Below are positions 17,039 to 26,123 of a stretch of DNA of 64,000 nt, in pieces. This DNA is from an uncultured Phocaeicola sp. (lineage in GTDB: Bacteria > Bacteroidota > Bacteroidia > Bacteroidales > Bacteroidaceae). The translations under genes were made by a program, and so were the position numbers. The number at the start of each line of letters is the position of its first letter. Position 1 is the first letter of the stretch. The notes beneath the pieces were generated by a model. It was not told the DNA's origin, made no database searches, and saw only the letters and a program-made list of their open reading frames with translations. The stretch spans positions 53,768 to 117,767 of the forward strand of contig CALUJA010000009.1 in NCBI GenBank assembly GCA_944320845.1, in the 5' to 3' direction.

Positions 17039-18520
17039 TCAAAGCCTGTTCAGGCATTCCACCCAACGCTGGTAAGCATCTTCATAAGCTGCTTTATTAT
17101 GCTTGTCAGGCTCAATGACAGCCAGTTTTTCAAGCGTCGCAAAGGCTTCGTTGTTGTCTTTGTAAAGACCGGCTCCGATACCTGCACCTTTGGCCGCACC
17201 TACCGACCCGTCTGTATCGTAAAGTTCTATTACAGCTCCTGTCACGCCGGCCAAGGTGTCGCGGAAAAGCGGACTGAGGAACATGTTGGCATGGCCTGCA
17301 TGAATCTTCTTTACTTCCATACCCATGGCCTTCATGATGTCGATGCCATAGCGGAAAGAAAAGACGATGCCTTCCTGCGCAGCGCGTATAATGTGATTGC
17401 GCGTATGTTGGTTGAAATTTATTCCTTGAATGGAACAGCCCACTTCACGGTTCTGAAGCATGCGTTCCGCACCGTTTCCGAACGGCAGGATGCTGATTCC
17501 TCCCGCACCGATAGGTGCCTGTGCTGCCAGTTCGTTCATGTCTGCGTAAGAAACGCCCTGCGGTGCGACCGTACGCTTTATCCACGAATTCAAGATACCC
17601 GTGCCATTGATGCACAACAGTACGCCTAAACGGGTCTGTTCGGCAGTATGGTTTACATGGGCAAATGTATTGACGCGCGATTTTGGGTCATAGTTAACAG
17701 AACCGTTCACGCCGTATACCACGCCTGAAGTGCCGGCCGTAGAAGCGATTTCACCCGGATTGAATACATTTAATGAAAGGGCATTGTTGGGCTGGTCGCC
17801 TGCACGGTAAGTTACCGGAATGCCTTCTTTCAGTCCCAATTCAGCAGCGGCGCTTGCCGTTACGCATCCTTGTTCGGAGAATGTAGGGCGTATGTCGGCG
17901 ATTAAAGAGCGGTCTAAGCCATAATAATCCATCAGGAAACCTGCCACCTCGTTTTGTTTGAAGTCCCAGAACATTCCTTCTGAAAGTCCGGATACGGTAG
18001 TGCAAATTTCTCCTGTCAGCCTCATGGCGATATAATCGCCGGGTAACATGATTTTATTAATCTTCGCATAAACATCCGGCTCGTTTTCTTTTACCCATGC
18101 CAATTTGGACGCCGTAAAGTTTCCCGGCGAATTCAGCAGATGTGAAAGGCATTTTTCCTCGCCCAAATCTTTAAAAGCCCGTTCTCCATAAGGAACGGCA
18201 CGAGAGTCACACCAGATAATGGAGGGGCGCAAAACATTCTGATTCTTATCCACGCATACCAGTCCGTGCATCTGGTAAGAAATGCCGATTGCGGCTATTT
18301 CATCCTTTTTTACTCCACTTTCAGTCAGGACGGCCTGCGTAGCCAACTTCAGATTGGCCCACCACATTTCAGGATGTTGCTCCGCCCATCCTGTACGTAC
18401 GGAAATAATTTCTGCTTCAACTTTCGGGAAAAAAGCCGAAGCCGCACATTTCCCGGTCTCGGCATTTACCAAGCTGGCCTTAACCGAGGAGCTTCCTATG
18501 TCATAACCTAATAAATACAT
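17039..18520 (-). CDS. xylB: xylulokinase
   Basis: The 493-residue FGGY-family kinase phosphorylates D-xylulose to D-xylulose 5-phosphate. The N-terminal DIGSSSVKASLV phosphate loop, MHGLVCVDK substrate segment, AGDQPNNALSL and the C-terminal GGHANMF-type motif (here HAGHANMFLSP) are present. The catalytic Asp is the one in AGDQPNN (about residue 236). It begins 3 bases after xylR, so regulator and kinase are cotranscribed. Confidence 0.96.
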   Translation of the reverse strand: MYLLGYDIGSSSVKASLVNAETGKCAASAFFPKVEAEIISVRTGWAEQHPEMWWANLKLATQAVLTESGVKKDEIAAIGISYQMHGLVCVDKNQNVLRPSIIWCDSRAVPYGERAFKDLGEEKCLSHLLNSPGNFTASKLAWVKENEPDVYAKINKIMLPGDYIAMRLTGEICTTVSGLSEGMFWDFKQNEVAGFLMDYYGLDRSLIADIRPTFSEQGCVTASAAAELGLKEGIPVTYRAGDQPNNALSLNVFNPGEIASTAGTSGVVYGVNGSVNYDPKSRVNTFAHVNHTAEQTRLGVLLCINGTGILNSWIKRTVAPQGVSYADMNELAAQAPIGAGGISILPFGNGAERMLQNREVGCSIQGINFNQHTRNHIIRAAQEGIVFSFRYGIDIMKAMGMEVKKIHAGHANMFLSPLFRDTLAGVTGAVIELYDTDGSVGAAKGAGIGAGLYKDNNEAFATLEKLAVIEPDKHNKAAYEDAYQRWVECLNRL

Positions 18521-18523
18521 AAT

Positions 18524-19264
18524 TTATTTTTTTTGTTTGTTATAAATTGTCCGATCAAACTTGTAATAGCGTGCCGCACGGTGGCGAACCCCTATTTCCT
18601 TTTCTTCCAACGGAACCACATACGGCATAAGGGCTATTTTCTTATGGAAATTACGTATATCAAAATGTTTGTTATATATCAGTTGGAACAAAGAACGGAG
18701 TTGGGCCGCTGTAAACTTCCGCGGTAAAAGGTCAAACATGGCTGAAGGAACGACTTCCACATAATGACGGATAAAGGCTAATGCGTCACGACAAATCTGC
18801 AAATGGTCAAAAGCTAAAGATTTCACTTCCGATACCGGCTTCCAACAGGCATCGTAGGTTGCGCTCAACTGGCGGTTACTCTTGTCTATCTTTAATAAAG
18901 AAAGATAGGCTACAGTAACAATCCTCCCTACCCGATTCTCTGTTATACGATGAAAACGCTCCAACCACATTATATCTTTAGGGTTTGCCGTGCGGTCTTT
19001 AGAACCGTAAGCTTTGAATTGAGCCATCTTGATATTCTTTAATCCTGTCAGTTCATTCAGCACGCGCTTTGCTGCATCGTCCAAATCCTCGTCTGCATAA
19101 ATCAAACTGCCCGGAAGCTTCATGTCATTCATCTCTCCGTCTGTTTCTTTTCCAATCTGGCGTACCAGAAGAACGTTGAATTGCTCCCCGTCAAAACCAA
19201 TCAGCACACAGTCTACTGATACATGTACATCGATTATTAGATTTTTATCTTCAGGCTTCTCCAT
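18524..19264 (-). CDS. xylR: Nudix-type transcription regulator of xylose use
   Basis: The 246-residue protein has a Nudix-like effector domain (residues about 10-150) and a C-terminal winged helix (about 165-245, including FTAAQLRSLFQLIYNKHFDIRNF). The Nudix box is degenerate: AAKRVLNELTGL replaces the catalytic REUxEE, so it should bind and not hydrolyse. It is paralogous to araR in this window. Its place as first gene of xylRBA suggests a xylose-responsive repressor, with operators at 19375-19423. ATG 19264 is chosen over an upstream start that lies in the promoter. Confidence 0.87.
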   Translation of the reverse strand: MEKPEDKNLIIDVHVSVDCVLIGFDGEQFNVLLVRQIGKETDGEMNDMKLPGSLIYADEDLDDAAKRVLNELTGLKNIKMAQFKAYGSKDRTANPKDIMWLERFHRITENRVGRIVTVAYLSLLKIDKSNRQLSATYDACWKPVSEVKSLAFDHLQICRDALAFIRHYVEVVPSAMFDLLPRKFTAAQLRSLFQLIYNKHFDIRNFHKKIALMPYVVPLEEKEIGVRHRAARYYKFDRTIYNKQKK

Positions 19265-19287
19265 ATGCTTTATGTTTTTTGACGATG

Positions 19288-19295
19288 CAAATATA
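19288..19295 (-). promoter_or_regulatory. -7 box TATATTTG of the xylRBA operon
   Basis: Exact box read 19295 to 19288, 23 bases before the xylR ATG. The -33 region is poor, as expected of a regulated promoter. Confidence 0.6.
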
Positions 19296-19338
19296 AGAAC
19301 TTTTTTTATTGGGTAGTTATAAAAAATGTATAAATTGG

Positions 19339-19354
19339 TATGTTGTAAAACATT
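19339..19354. promoter_or_regulatory. AraR-type palindrome 1
   Basis: TATGTTGTAAAACATT: arms ATGTT and AACAT around a 4-base centre. It shares the design of the boxes at 19696, 21822 and 27891. It lies 44 bp upstream of the xylR -7 box, suggesting cross-control of the xylose genes. Confidence 0.55.
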
Positions 19355-19374
19355 ATTTTTCAAAATAATAGTTT

Positions 19375-19389
19375 TCGTATTTAATACGA
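19375..19389. promoter_or_regulatory. XylR-type palindrome A
   Basis: TCGTATTTAATACGA, a perfect 6-bp inverted repeat with a 3-base centre. It shares the CGTA/TACG core with the neighbouring palindrome B; the centres are 32 bp apart, about three helical turns. Confidence 0.6.
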
Positions 19390-19404
19390 TATATTATTTG
19401 ATGT

Positions 19405-19423
19405 TATCGTATCGCGTACGATA
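19405..19423. promoter_or_regulatory. XylR-type palindrome B
   Basis: TATCGTATCGCGTACGATA, perfect 7-bp arms around TCGCG. It is a likely regulator site in the xylR/symporter divergent region. Confidence 0.65.
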
Positions 19424-19842
19424 TATCATTTGCATGTAGACATTATTCAAATATCCGAAACCTACGCAGCTTAAATTGGCGGCAACATTATTTGCGATGG
19501 AAGTCTTTGAGCTTTCTTACTATATTATTATTGTGTAATTTGTTTAGGGGCATACATTGCTGTGTCTGGTTTGCCGAAGTCGCGATGCCGATATGTATTC
19601 TCCCGTTTGTCAACAATAGATAAGCGGTTTTTTCCGCCTGTTTGAATGCTTTTTGCCTGAGGTCATATCATAAAAAATAAGGAAAATAATAAATAAATGT
19701 TGTATAACATAGCTTTTTATAGATGCATTTTTCTACTTTATGGCTAATATTGCAATCAAATTAGTGTTGTAAATACACCTTTAGATTTGACATGGCGGAA
19801 TAGCTGGTTTGCAGAGAAGTAGTTAATTTAAATATTAAGATT
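19424..19842. other. leader region of the sugar symporter
   Basis: About 420 bp without a credible gene. It holds an AraR-type box (19696-19711), a -7 box TAGATTTG at 19782-19789 without a good -33 partner, and a small GCGG/CCGC hairpin near 19623-19641. Confidence 0.55.
19696..19711. promoter_or_regulatory. AraR-type palindrome 2
   Basis: AATGTTGTATAACATA: perfect ATGTT/AACAT arms around GTAT. It precedes the symporter gene by 131 bp. Confidence 0.65.
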
Positions 19843-21588
19843 ATGAATTGGAATTCACAAGAGTTTGTATGGCTCGATTGGGCGGTTCTCGCCATCGGGG
19901 TGATGGCGATTGTATGGGCGATTTATCGCACGATACAAAAGGACAAAGAAAAAATGAAAGGGGCAGACAGCCAGGATTATCTTTTTGGTAAAGGCGAGCC
20001 TTGGTATATTATCGGTGCTGCTATTTTTGCCGCCAATATTGGTTCGGAGCATTTGGTGGGTCTTGCCGGTACGGGAGCAAAAGACGGCGTTGGTATGGCG
20101 CACTGGGAAATGCAAGGGTGGATGATTCTGATATTGGGATGGTTGTTTGTACCGTTCTACCAATTGCTGAATAACAAAATGGGCAAAATCATCACCATGC
20201 CAGACTTTCTTAAGTTTCGTTACACCCAGCGTACGGGTTCTTGGTTGTCAATCATTACCTTGATTGCCTATGTGTTGACTAAGGTTTCTGTGACAGCCTT
20301 TACGGGTGGTATTTTCTTTGAATATCTTTTGGGGCTGCCTTTCTGGTATGGTGCCATCGGTCTTATCGCCATTACGGCAGTGTTTACGGTATTCGGCGGA
20401 ATGAAGGGCGTAATGACCCTGTCTGCTATCCAGACTCCTATCCTTATCATCGGTTCTTTCCTGGTCTTGTTCCTTGGATTAAGCAAGCTTGGTGACGGCA
20501 GCATCAGTGAAGGTTGGTCACAGATGATGGCAGTATGTAATGCTGCTCACGAAGGCTTTGGCACAACGCACATGTTCCATACTGATCCGGCCGACCCGAT
20601 GTATCCGCAGTTCCCGGGCTATGTTGTATTTCTTGGCGCTTCCATTATTGGCTTCTGGTATTGGTGTACAGACCAGCACATCGTACAGCGTGTTCTCGGA
20701 CAGACGAAAGGGGAAGACAACGGTAAGGTAATGACACGCGCCCGCCGTGGTACAATCGCAGCAGGTTATTTCAAGTTGTTGCCCGTGTTTATGTTCTTGA
20801 TTCCTGGCATGGTTGCTTTTGCGCTCTCCCAGAAGACAGGCAGCGGCATCGTCATGGATATTACAAACACTCATGATACCGACGGAGCGTTTGCCATGAT
20901 GGTGAAGAATATTTTGCCGGCAGGTGTAAAGGGAATTGTTACCATCGGCTTTATCTGTGCTCTTGTAGCGTCGTTGGCTGCGTTCTTCAATAGCTGTGCG
21001 ACTTTGTTTACGGAAGACTTCTACAAACCCATGAAGAAAGGCAAGAGCGAAAGCCATTATGTGTTTGTGGGACGGGTTGCTACGGTAGTTGTTGTATTGT
21101 TGGGCCTGATTTGGATGCCTATCATGATGAATATGGGTAACCTGTATTCATACCTTCAGGATATACAGTCACTTATTGCTCCTGCCATGGTTGCCGTATT
21201 TACTCTCGGTATCTTCTCGAAAAGAATTACTCCGAAGGCAGGTGAATGGGGCCTTATCGGCGGTTTCCTGATTGGTATGCTGCGTCTGCTTACGAATGTC
21301 CTCACCAACTCAGGCAAAGCAACAATGGATGGAGCATTCTGGGAATATACGACATGGTTCTGGCAGACCAATTGGCTGATTTTCGAAGTTTGGCTGTTGG
21401 TATTTATCATTGTTGCCATGTTTGTAATATCAGCCTTCACGCCGAAACCCAGCGCAGAGCAGATTGCTGCCATTACGTTTACAAAGGATTATAAAAAGAC
21501 CATCAGAGACAGTTGGAACAAATGGGATGTCATCGCCACTTTGGGAGTGGTTGTATTGTGCGCATTGTTCTATGCTTATTTCTGGTAA
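19843..21588 (+). CDS. sodium/sugar symporter (SSS family), probable arabinose importer
   Basis: The 581-residue protein has about 14 hydrophobic spans and SSS-family signatures: AANIGSEHLVGLAGTGAKDG near residues 66-85, FGGMKGV near residue 187 and WYWCTDQHIVQRVLG near residue 273. The last matches sugar-transporting SGLT homologues. It imports a monosaccharide with sodium across the inner membrane. The AraR-type box upstream and the following arabinose genes suggest arabinose; xylose is also possible because it faces xylRBA. Confidence 0.88.
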   Translation: MNWNSQEFVWLDWAVLAIGVMAIVWAIYRTIQKDKEKMKGADSQDYLFGKGEPWYIIGAAIFAANIGSEHLVGLAGTGAKDGVGMAHWEMQGWMILILGWLFVPFYQLLNNKMGKIITMPDFLKFRYTQRTGSWLSIITLIAYVLTKVSVTAFTGGIFFEYLLGLPFWYGAIGLIAITAVFTVFGGMKGVMTLSAIQTPILIIGSFLVLFLGLSKLGDGSISEGWSQMMAVCNAAHEGFGTTHMFHTDPADPMYPQFPGYVVFLGASIIGFWYWCTDQHIVQRVLGQTKGEDNGKVMTRARRGTIAAGYFKLLPVFMFLIPGMVAFALSQKTGSGIVMDITNTHDTDGAFAMMVKNILPAGVKGIVTIGFICALVASLAAFFNSCATLFTEDFYKPMKKGKSESHYVFVGRVATVVVVLLGLIWMPIMMNMGNLYSYLQDIQSLIAPAMVAVFTLGIFSKRITPKAGEWGLIGGFLIGMLRLLTNVLTNSGKATMDGAFWEYTTWFWQTNWLIFEVWLLVFIIVAMFVISAFTPKPSAEQIAAITFTKDYKKTIRDSWNKWDVIATLGVVVLCALFYAYFW

Positions 21589-21625
21589 ATAATATAAATG
21601 TAGATTTACATATTAAAGCAACAAA

Positions 21626-21660
21626 AGAAGGAGGGGCTGTGAGCAGGAGCCTCTCCTTCT
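21626..21660 (+). terminator. terminator after the symporter
   Basis: 13-base arms 21626-21638 and 21648-21660 with one G-T pair, followed by CTTGTTTTC. Confidence 0.82.
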
Positions 21661-21821
21661 CTTGTTTTCAGACGCCTTGTCCGTCCGTCGGGAAATCAGG
21701 ATGAAAAAGTCATATTACCGTGTTGCAAATCTGCTTTTGCATTTGTAAAACCTGTTTTTCCGTGCGGATAAAAGTCTTTCATCTTGAGAATCTGACATGT
21801 TTGTTTAATCTTAAGAGGCTT

Positions 21822-21837
21822 TATGTTGCATAACATA
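21822..21837. promoter_or_regulatory. AraR-type palindrome 3
   Basis: TATGTTGCATAACATA is a perfect 16-bp palindrome, the best copy of the set. It lies 77 bp before galM and should control galM-araR-araD-araA. Confidence 0.75.
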
Positions 21838-21913
21838 GAGATATGATGACCAACCAATCACTTTAAGTGTTATTTTTACACCAAAATAAATCCATTATAA
21901 AATAATTACTGAT

Positions 21914-23068
21914 ATGGAAAACATGAAGAAATCACTTTTCGGAATGGGTGCCGCTCTGATATTGCTCGGCGGATGTGCCCAAAAGCAGGAGCAGCCTGCA
22001 TTGACTTTGTCTGGTTTGAACCCGGCCAACTTTGAGGCTACAATTGACGGGACCAAGCCCGTGAAGCTGTATACCTTGAAAAACCACCAGGGAATGGAGG
22101 TTTGTGTCACGAACTTTGGCGGGCGTCTCGTATCTATAATGGTTCCCGACAAGAACGGAAACATGACAGATGTTGTGTTAGGTTTTGACAGCATAGCCGA
22201 CTATCAGCATATTCCAAGTGATTTTGGTGCTTCCATCGGCCGTTATGCAAACCGAATCAATCAGGGAAAGATAACGATTGATGGGACAGAAATCCAATTG
22301 CCTCAGAATAATTTCGGGCATTGCCTGCACGGAGGTCCGACTGGCTGGCAATACCAGGTTTATGAAGCGTCTCAAACCAATGACAGCACTATCGTGCTGA
22401 CCATGAAATCGCCGGACGGTGACAATAATTTCCCGGGAAATGTTACGGCTAACGTTACCTACACGCTGACCGGCGATAACGCCATCGACATTAAGTATGA
22501 TGCAACGACAGACAAGAAGACGGTAATCAACATGACCAACCATTCTTATTTCAACTTGAACGGTGACCCCTCAAGGCCTGCAACGGACAATATACTTTAT
22601 ATAGCTTCAGACAGCATCACTCCGGTAGACAGCACTTATATGACTGACGGTACAATGATGGCCGTAAAAGATACCCCATTTGATTTTAATACTCCAAAGC
22701 CAATCGCTCCATCCGTTACAGACTTCAGCAATGAGCAGGTGAAATTCGGAAACGGATTTGACCATAACTGGGTATTGAAGACGAAAGGAGACATTACTCA
22801 AGTGGCAGCCAAGCTGACAAGTCCGGTCACAGGCATAACATTGGAGGTCTATACGGATGAACCGGGCATTCAAGTCTATACAGGCAATTTCCTTGATGGA
22901 ACAGTGAAGGGTAAAAAGGGTGTCGTTTATCCGCAGAGAGCTTCTGTTTGTCTGGAAACCCAGCATTATCCAGATAGCCCCAACAAGCCGCAGTGGCCTT
23001 CAGTCATCTTAGAGCCGGGGCAAACCTATCACAGTCACTGCATCTTTAAATTTGGTGTAGAAAAATAA
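21914..23068 (+). CDS. galM: aldose 1-epimerase, exported lipoprotein
   Basis: The 384-residue mutarotase interconverts alpha and beta sugar anomers. A lipobox (LLGGC) ends the signal peptide at about residue 21, so it is probably lipid-anchored outside the inner membrane, unlike cytosolic GalM. Catalytic His lies in MTNHSYFNL (about residue 208); the conserved Glu lies in VILEPGQTYHS near the end. GHCLHGG is typical. It is first in the galM-araR-araD-araA unit, supplying the anomer preferred by the symporter. ATG 21923 is an alternative start. Confidence 0.94.
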   Translation: MENMKKSLFGMGAALILLGGCAQKQEQPALTLSGLNPANFEATIDGTKPVKLYTLKNHQGMEVCVTNFGGRLVSIMVPDKNGNMTDVVLGFDSIADYQHIPSDFGASIGRYANRINQGKITIDGTEIQLPQNNFGHCLHGGPTGWQYQVYEASQTNDSTIVLTMKSPDGDNNFPGNVTANVTYTLTGDNAIDIKYDATTDKKTVINMTNHSYFNLNGDPSRPATDNILYIASDSITPVDSTYMTDGTMMAVKDTPFDFNTPKPIAPSVTDFSNEQVKFGNGFDHNWVLKTKGDITQVAAKLTSPVTGITLEVYTDEPGIQVYTGNFLDGTVKGKKGVVYPQRASVCLETQHYPDSPNKPQWPSVILEPGQTYHSHCIFKFGVEK

Positions 23069-23092
23069 AATTTATCTAAAACAATTCCCGTT

Positions 23093-23770
23093 ATGACTGC
23101 ATATTACAAACAAAATCCTAAATTTTATGTCGGAATCGATTGCATTATATTCGGCTTCGACAAGGGAGAGCTGAATCTGCTTTTGTTGAAACGGAATTTT
23201 GAGCCTGCAAAGGGGAAATGGTCACTTATGGGAGGTTTTATACAAGAAAATGAAAGTGCTGATGCTGCTGCCAAGCGGGTTTTAAGCGAACTTACCGGTT
23301 TGGAAAATGTATTTATGGAACAAATCGGCGCCTTTAGCGAAATTAATCGGGATCCGGGAGAACGTGTCATATCGTTGGCTTATTATGCATTGGTCAATAT
23401 AAATGAATACGACCGCGAGCTGGTTCAGCAGCATAATGCCTATTGGGTAAACGCCAATGAGTTGCCTGACCTGATATTCGACCACGCGCAAATGGTGGAA
23501 AAGGCACGGGTACAGATGAAGCAGAAGGCGTCAAGAGCTCCTATCGGATTCAATCTCCTGCCCGAGCTGTTTACCCTCTCGCAACTGCAAAGTTTGTATG
23601 AAGCCATATATGGTGAGTCTATGGACAAGCGCAATTTCCGTAAGCGCATCGCAGATATGGGTTTCATTGAAAAAACGGATAAGATAGATAAAACCGGGTC
23701 ACGAAGAGGAGCATATCTTTATAAGTTTAATGATAAAGCTTATCAGAAAGATCCAAAATTCAAACTTTAA
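23093..23770 (+). CDS. araR: Nudix-type arabinose regulator AraR
   Basis: The 225-residue protein has a Nudix-like domain (about 10-145) and a winged helix (about 150-215). The Nudix box reads [11 protein letters not shown] then [12 protein letters not shown], so the catalytic glutamates are lost. This is the family of the characterised Bacteroides thetaiotaomicron AraR, an arabinose-responsive repressor. It lies among the ara genes, 4 bases before araD, and four matching palindromes occur in the window. Confidence 0.92.
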   Translation: MTAYYKQNPKFYVGIDCIIFGFDKGELNLLLLKRNFEPAKGKWSLMGGFIQENESADAAAKRVLSELTGLENVFMEQIGAFSEINRDPGERVISLAYYALVNINEYDRELVQQHNAYWVNANELPDLIFDHAQMVEKARVQMKQKASRAPIGFNLLPELFTLSQLQSLYEAIYGESMDKRNFRKRIADMGFIEKTDKIDKTGSRRGAYLYKFNDKAYQKDPKFKL

Positions 23771-23774
23771 TAAT

Positions 23775-24464
23775 ATGTTAGAAGCATTAAAAGAAAAGGT
23801 TTTTCATGCTAATCTTGATCTGGTTAAGCATGGACTGGTGATTTTCACCTGGGGGAATGTTTCCGGAATCGACCGTGAAAGCGGATTGGTTGTCATTAAG
23901 CCGAGCGGCGTATCGTATGATGAAATGAAAGCCGAGGATATGGTGGTTGTAGACCTCGAGGGAAATGTGGTGGAAGGAAATCTTCGCCCTTCCAGCGACA
24001 CTCCTACCCACTTGGTTCTTTATAAGGCATTCCCGGAAATCGGAGGGGTTGTCCATACCCACTCTACTTATGCTACGGCATGGGCACAGGCCGGTCTGGA
24101 TATACCGAATATAGGAACGACTCATGCCGACTATTTCCATGAGGCCATTCCTTGCACGGCCGACATGACCGAAGCAGAAGTGAAGGGCGCTTATGAGCTG
24201 GAAACAGGCAATGTAATCGTAAAGCGCTTCGAAGGCATGAATCCTGTACATACCCCGGGAGTTTTGGTCAAGAATCACGGGCCGTTTGCTTGGGGCAAAG
24301 ACGCGCATGATGCAGTCCATAATGCAGTAGTCATGGAGCAGGTGGCAAAGATGGCAAGCATCGCCTATTCGGTAAATCCGCATCTGACCATGAATCCTTT
24401 GCTGATAGAAAAACATTTCAACCGCAAGCATGGTCCGAATGCCTATTACGGACAGAAAAAGTAA
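23775..24464 (+). CDS. araD: L-ribulose-5-phosphate 4-epimerase
   Basis: The 229-residue class II aldolase-like zinc enzyme converts L-ribulose 5-phosphate to D-xylulose 5-phosphate. TWGNVSGID (about residue 25), the substrate phosphate site KPSGVSYD, and the zinc ligands in [10 protein letters not shown] (about residues 94-103) are visible, with a third His in the later [10 protein letters not shown]-flanked segment. ATG 23775 follows the araR stop directly; the longer opening overlaps araR. Confidence 0.96.
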   Translation: MLEALKEKVFHANLDLVKHGLVIFTWGNVSGIDRESGLVVIKPSGVSYDEMKAEDMVVVDLEGNVVEGNLRPSSDTPTHLVLYKAFPEIGGVVHTHSTYATAWAQAGLDIPNIGTTHADYFHEAIPCTADMTEAEVKGAYELETGNVIVKRFEGMNPVHTPGVLVKNHGPFAWGKDAHDAVHNAVVMEQVAKMASIAYSVNPHLTMNPLLIEKHFNRKHGPNAYYGQKK

Positions 24465-24496
24465 ATCTAATTATCAACCAAATAAATAAATAAACT

Positions 24497-26023
24497 ATGA
24501 ACGCATTTGATCAATATGAAGTTTGGTTCGTGACCGGAGCTCAGCTCTTGTACGGCGGTGACGCTGTTATTGCAGTAGATGCACACAGCAATGAAATGGT
24601 TTCAGGCTTGAATGCAAGCGGCAATCTGCCTGTTAAGGTAGTATATAAAGGAACGGCAAATTCTTCAAAGGAAGTTGAAGCCGTGTTCAAGGCTGCAAAC
24701 AATGACGAGAAATGTATCGGTGTCATCACCTGGATGCACACTTTCTCTCCTGCCAAAATGTGGATTCACGGCTTGCAGCAGCTGAAGAAGCCGTTGCTTC
24801 ACCTGCATACTCAGTTCAATAAAGAAATTCCATGGGATACAATGGACATGGATTTCATGAACTTGAACCAGTCTGCTCATGGAGACCGTGAATTCGGCCA
24901 TATCTGCACCCGCATGCGTATCCGTCGCAAAGTGGTTGTTGGCTACTGGCAAGATGCGGATACTCAGCACAAGATTGCCGTATGGATGCGCGTATGCGCA
25001 GCATGGGCCGATGCTCAGGACATGTTGATTATCCGTTTTGGCGACCAGATGAACAATGTAGCCGTAACCGACGGCGATAAAGTGGAAGCTGAGCAGCGTA
25101 TGGGATATCATGTTGACTATTGTCCGGCCAGCGAACTGATGGAATACCACAGCCAGATAAAGGATGAAGAAGTCGATAATCTGGTACAAACTTATTTCAA
25201 CGAGTACGACCACGATGCAGCGTTGGAGGACAAGTCAACGGAGGCATATCAGAAAGTATGGAATGCCGCTAAGGCCGAACTGGCTTTGCGTGCTATTCTG
25301 ACCGCTAAAGGAGCAAAAGGCTTCACAACCAATTTCGATGATTTGGGACAAACCGACGGCAGTCATTTCGACCAGATTCCGGGGTTGGCTTCTCAGCGCC
25401 TGATGGCAGAAGGATATGGATTCGGAGCCGAAGGAGACTGGAAGTCGGCTGCCCTTTACCGTACGGTATGGGTGATGAATCAAGGCTTGCCCAACGGATG
25501 CTCATTCCTGGAAGACTATACATTGAATTTCGACGGTGAGAAAAGCGCTATCTTGCAGGCACACATGTTGGAGGTTTGTCCGCTGATTGCCGCTAAAAAA
25601 CCGCGTTTGGAAGTTCATTTCTTGGGAATCGGCATTCGTAAGAGCCAGACTGCACGCTTGGTATTCACTTCTAAAACCGGTGCAGGCTGTACAGCAACAG
25701 TAGTTGATTTAGGAAACCGTTTCCGTCTGATTGTAAATGATGTTGAATGCATCGAACCGAAGCCGCTGCCTAAACTGCCGGTTGCATCCGCGTTGTGGAT
25801 TCCACAGCCGAATTTCAAGGTAGGTGCAGGAGCATGGATTTTGGCAGGCGGTACTCACCACTCTTGCTTCTCTTATGACCTGACGGCTGAATATTGGGAA
25901 GACTATGCTGAAATTGCAGGAATCGAAATGGTACATATCGGTAAAGATACAACAATAGAAGGCTTTAAGAAAGAGCTCCGGATGAACGAGGTTTATTACA
26001 TGCTGAATAAGGCTCTTTGCTGA
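24497..26023 (+). CDS. araA: L-arabinose isomerase
   Basis: The 508-residue enzyme isomerises L-arabinose to L-ribulose with Mn2+. [11 protein letters not shown] at the start, [23 protein letters not shown], and the metal-binding Glu and His residues in EGDWK and [16 protein letters not shown] are typical. It follows araD by 32 bp. A strong hairpin after the stop separates it from araB. Confidence 0.97.
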   Translation: MNAFDQYEVWFVTGAQLLYGGDAVIAVDAHSNEMVSGLNASGNLPVKVVYKGTANSSKEVEAVFKAANNDEKCIGVITWMHTFSPAKMWIHGLQQLKKPLLHLHTQFNKEIPWDTMDMDFMNLNQSAHGDREFGHICTRMRIRRKVVVGYWQDADTQHKIAVWMRVCAAWADAQDMLIIRFGDQMNNVAVTDGDKVEAEQRMGYHVDYCPASELMEYHSQIKDEEVDNLVQTYFNEYDHDAALEDKSTEAYQKVWNAAKAELALRAILTAKGAKGFTTNFDDLGQTDGSHFDQIPGLASQRLMAEGYGFGAEGDWKSAALYRTVWVMNQGLPNGCSFLEDYTLNFDGEKSAILQAHMLEVCPLIAAKKPRLEVHFLGIGIRKSQTARLVFTSKTGAGCTATVVDLGNRFRLIVNDVECIEPKPLPKLPVASALWIPQPNFKVGAGAWILAGGTHHSCFSYDLTAEYWEDYAEIAGIEMVHIGKDTTIEGFKKELRMNEVYYMLNKALC

Positions 26024-26044
26024 TAGCCAACATTTCATTATAGG

Positions 26045-26085
26045 ATTAAAAGTGCTCGGCGAGCAATCGTTTGCAGCACTTTTAA
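26045..26085 (+). terminator. intra-operon terminator between araA and araB
   Basis: Perfect 12-bp arms ATTAAAAGTGCT (26045-26056) and AGCACTTTTAAT (26074-26085), followed by TCTTTATC. No promoter is evident in the 38 bases before araB, so read-through probably sets a lower araB level. Confidence 0.75.
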
Positions 26086-26123
26086 TTCTTTATCTTACAT
26101 TATTATTCCTTAATTCGTTTAGT

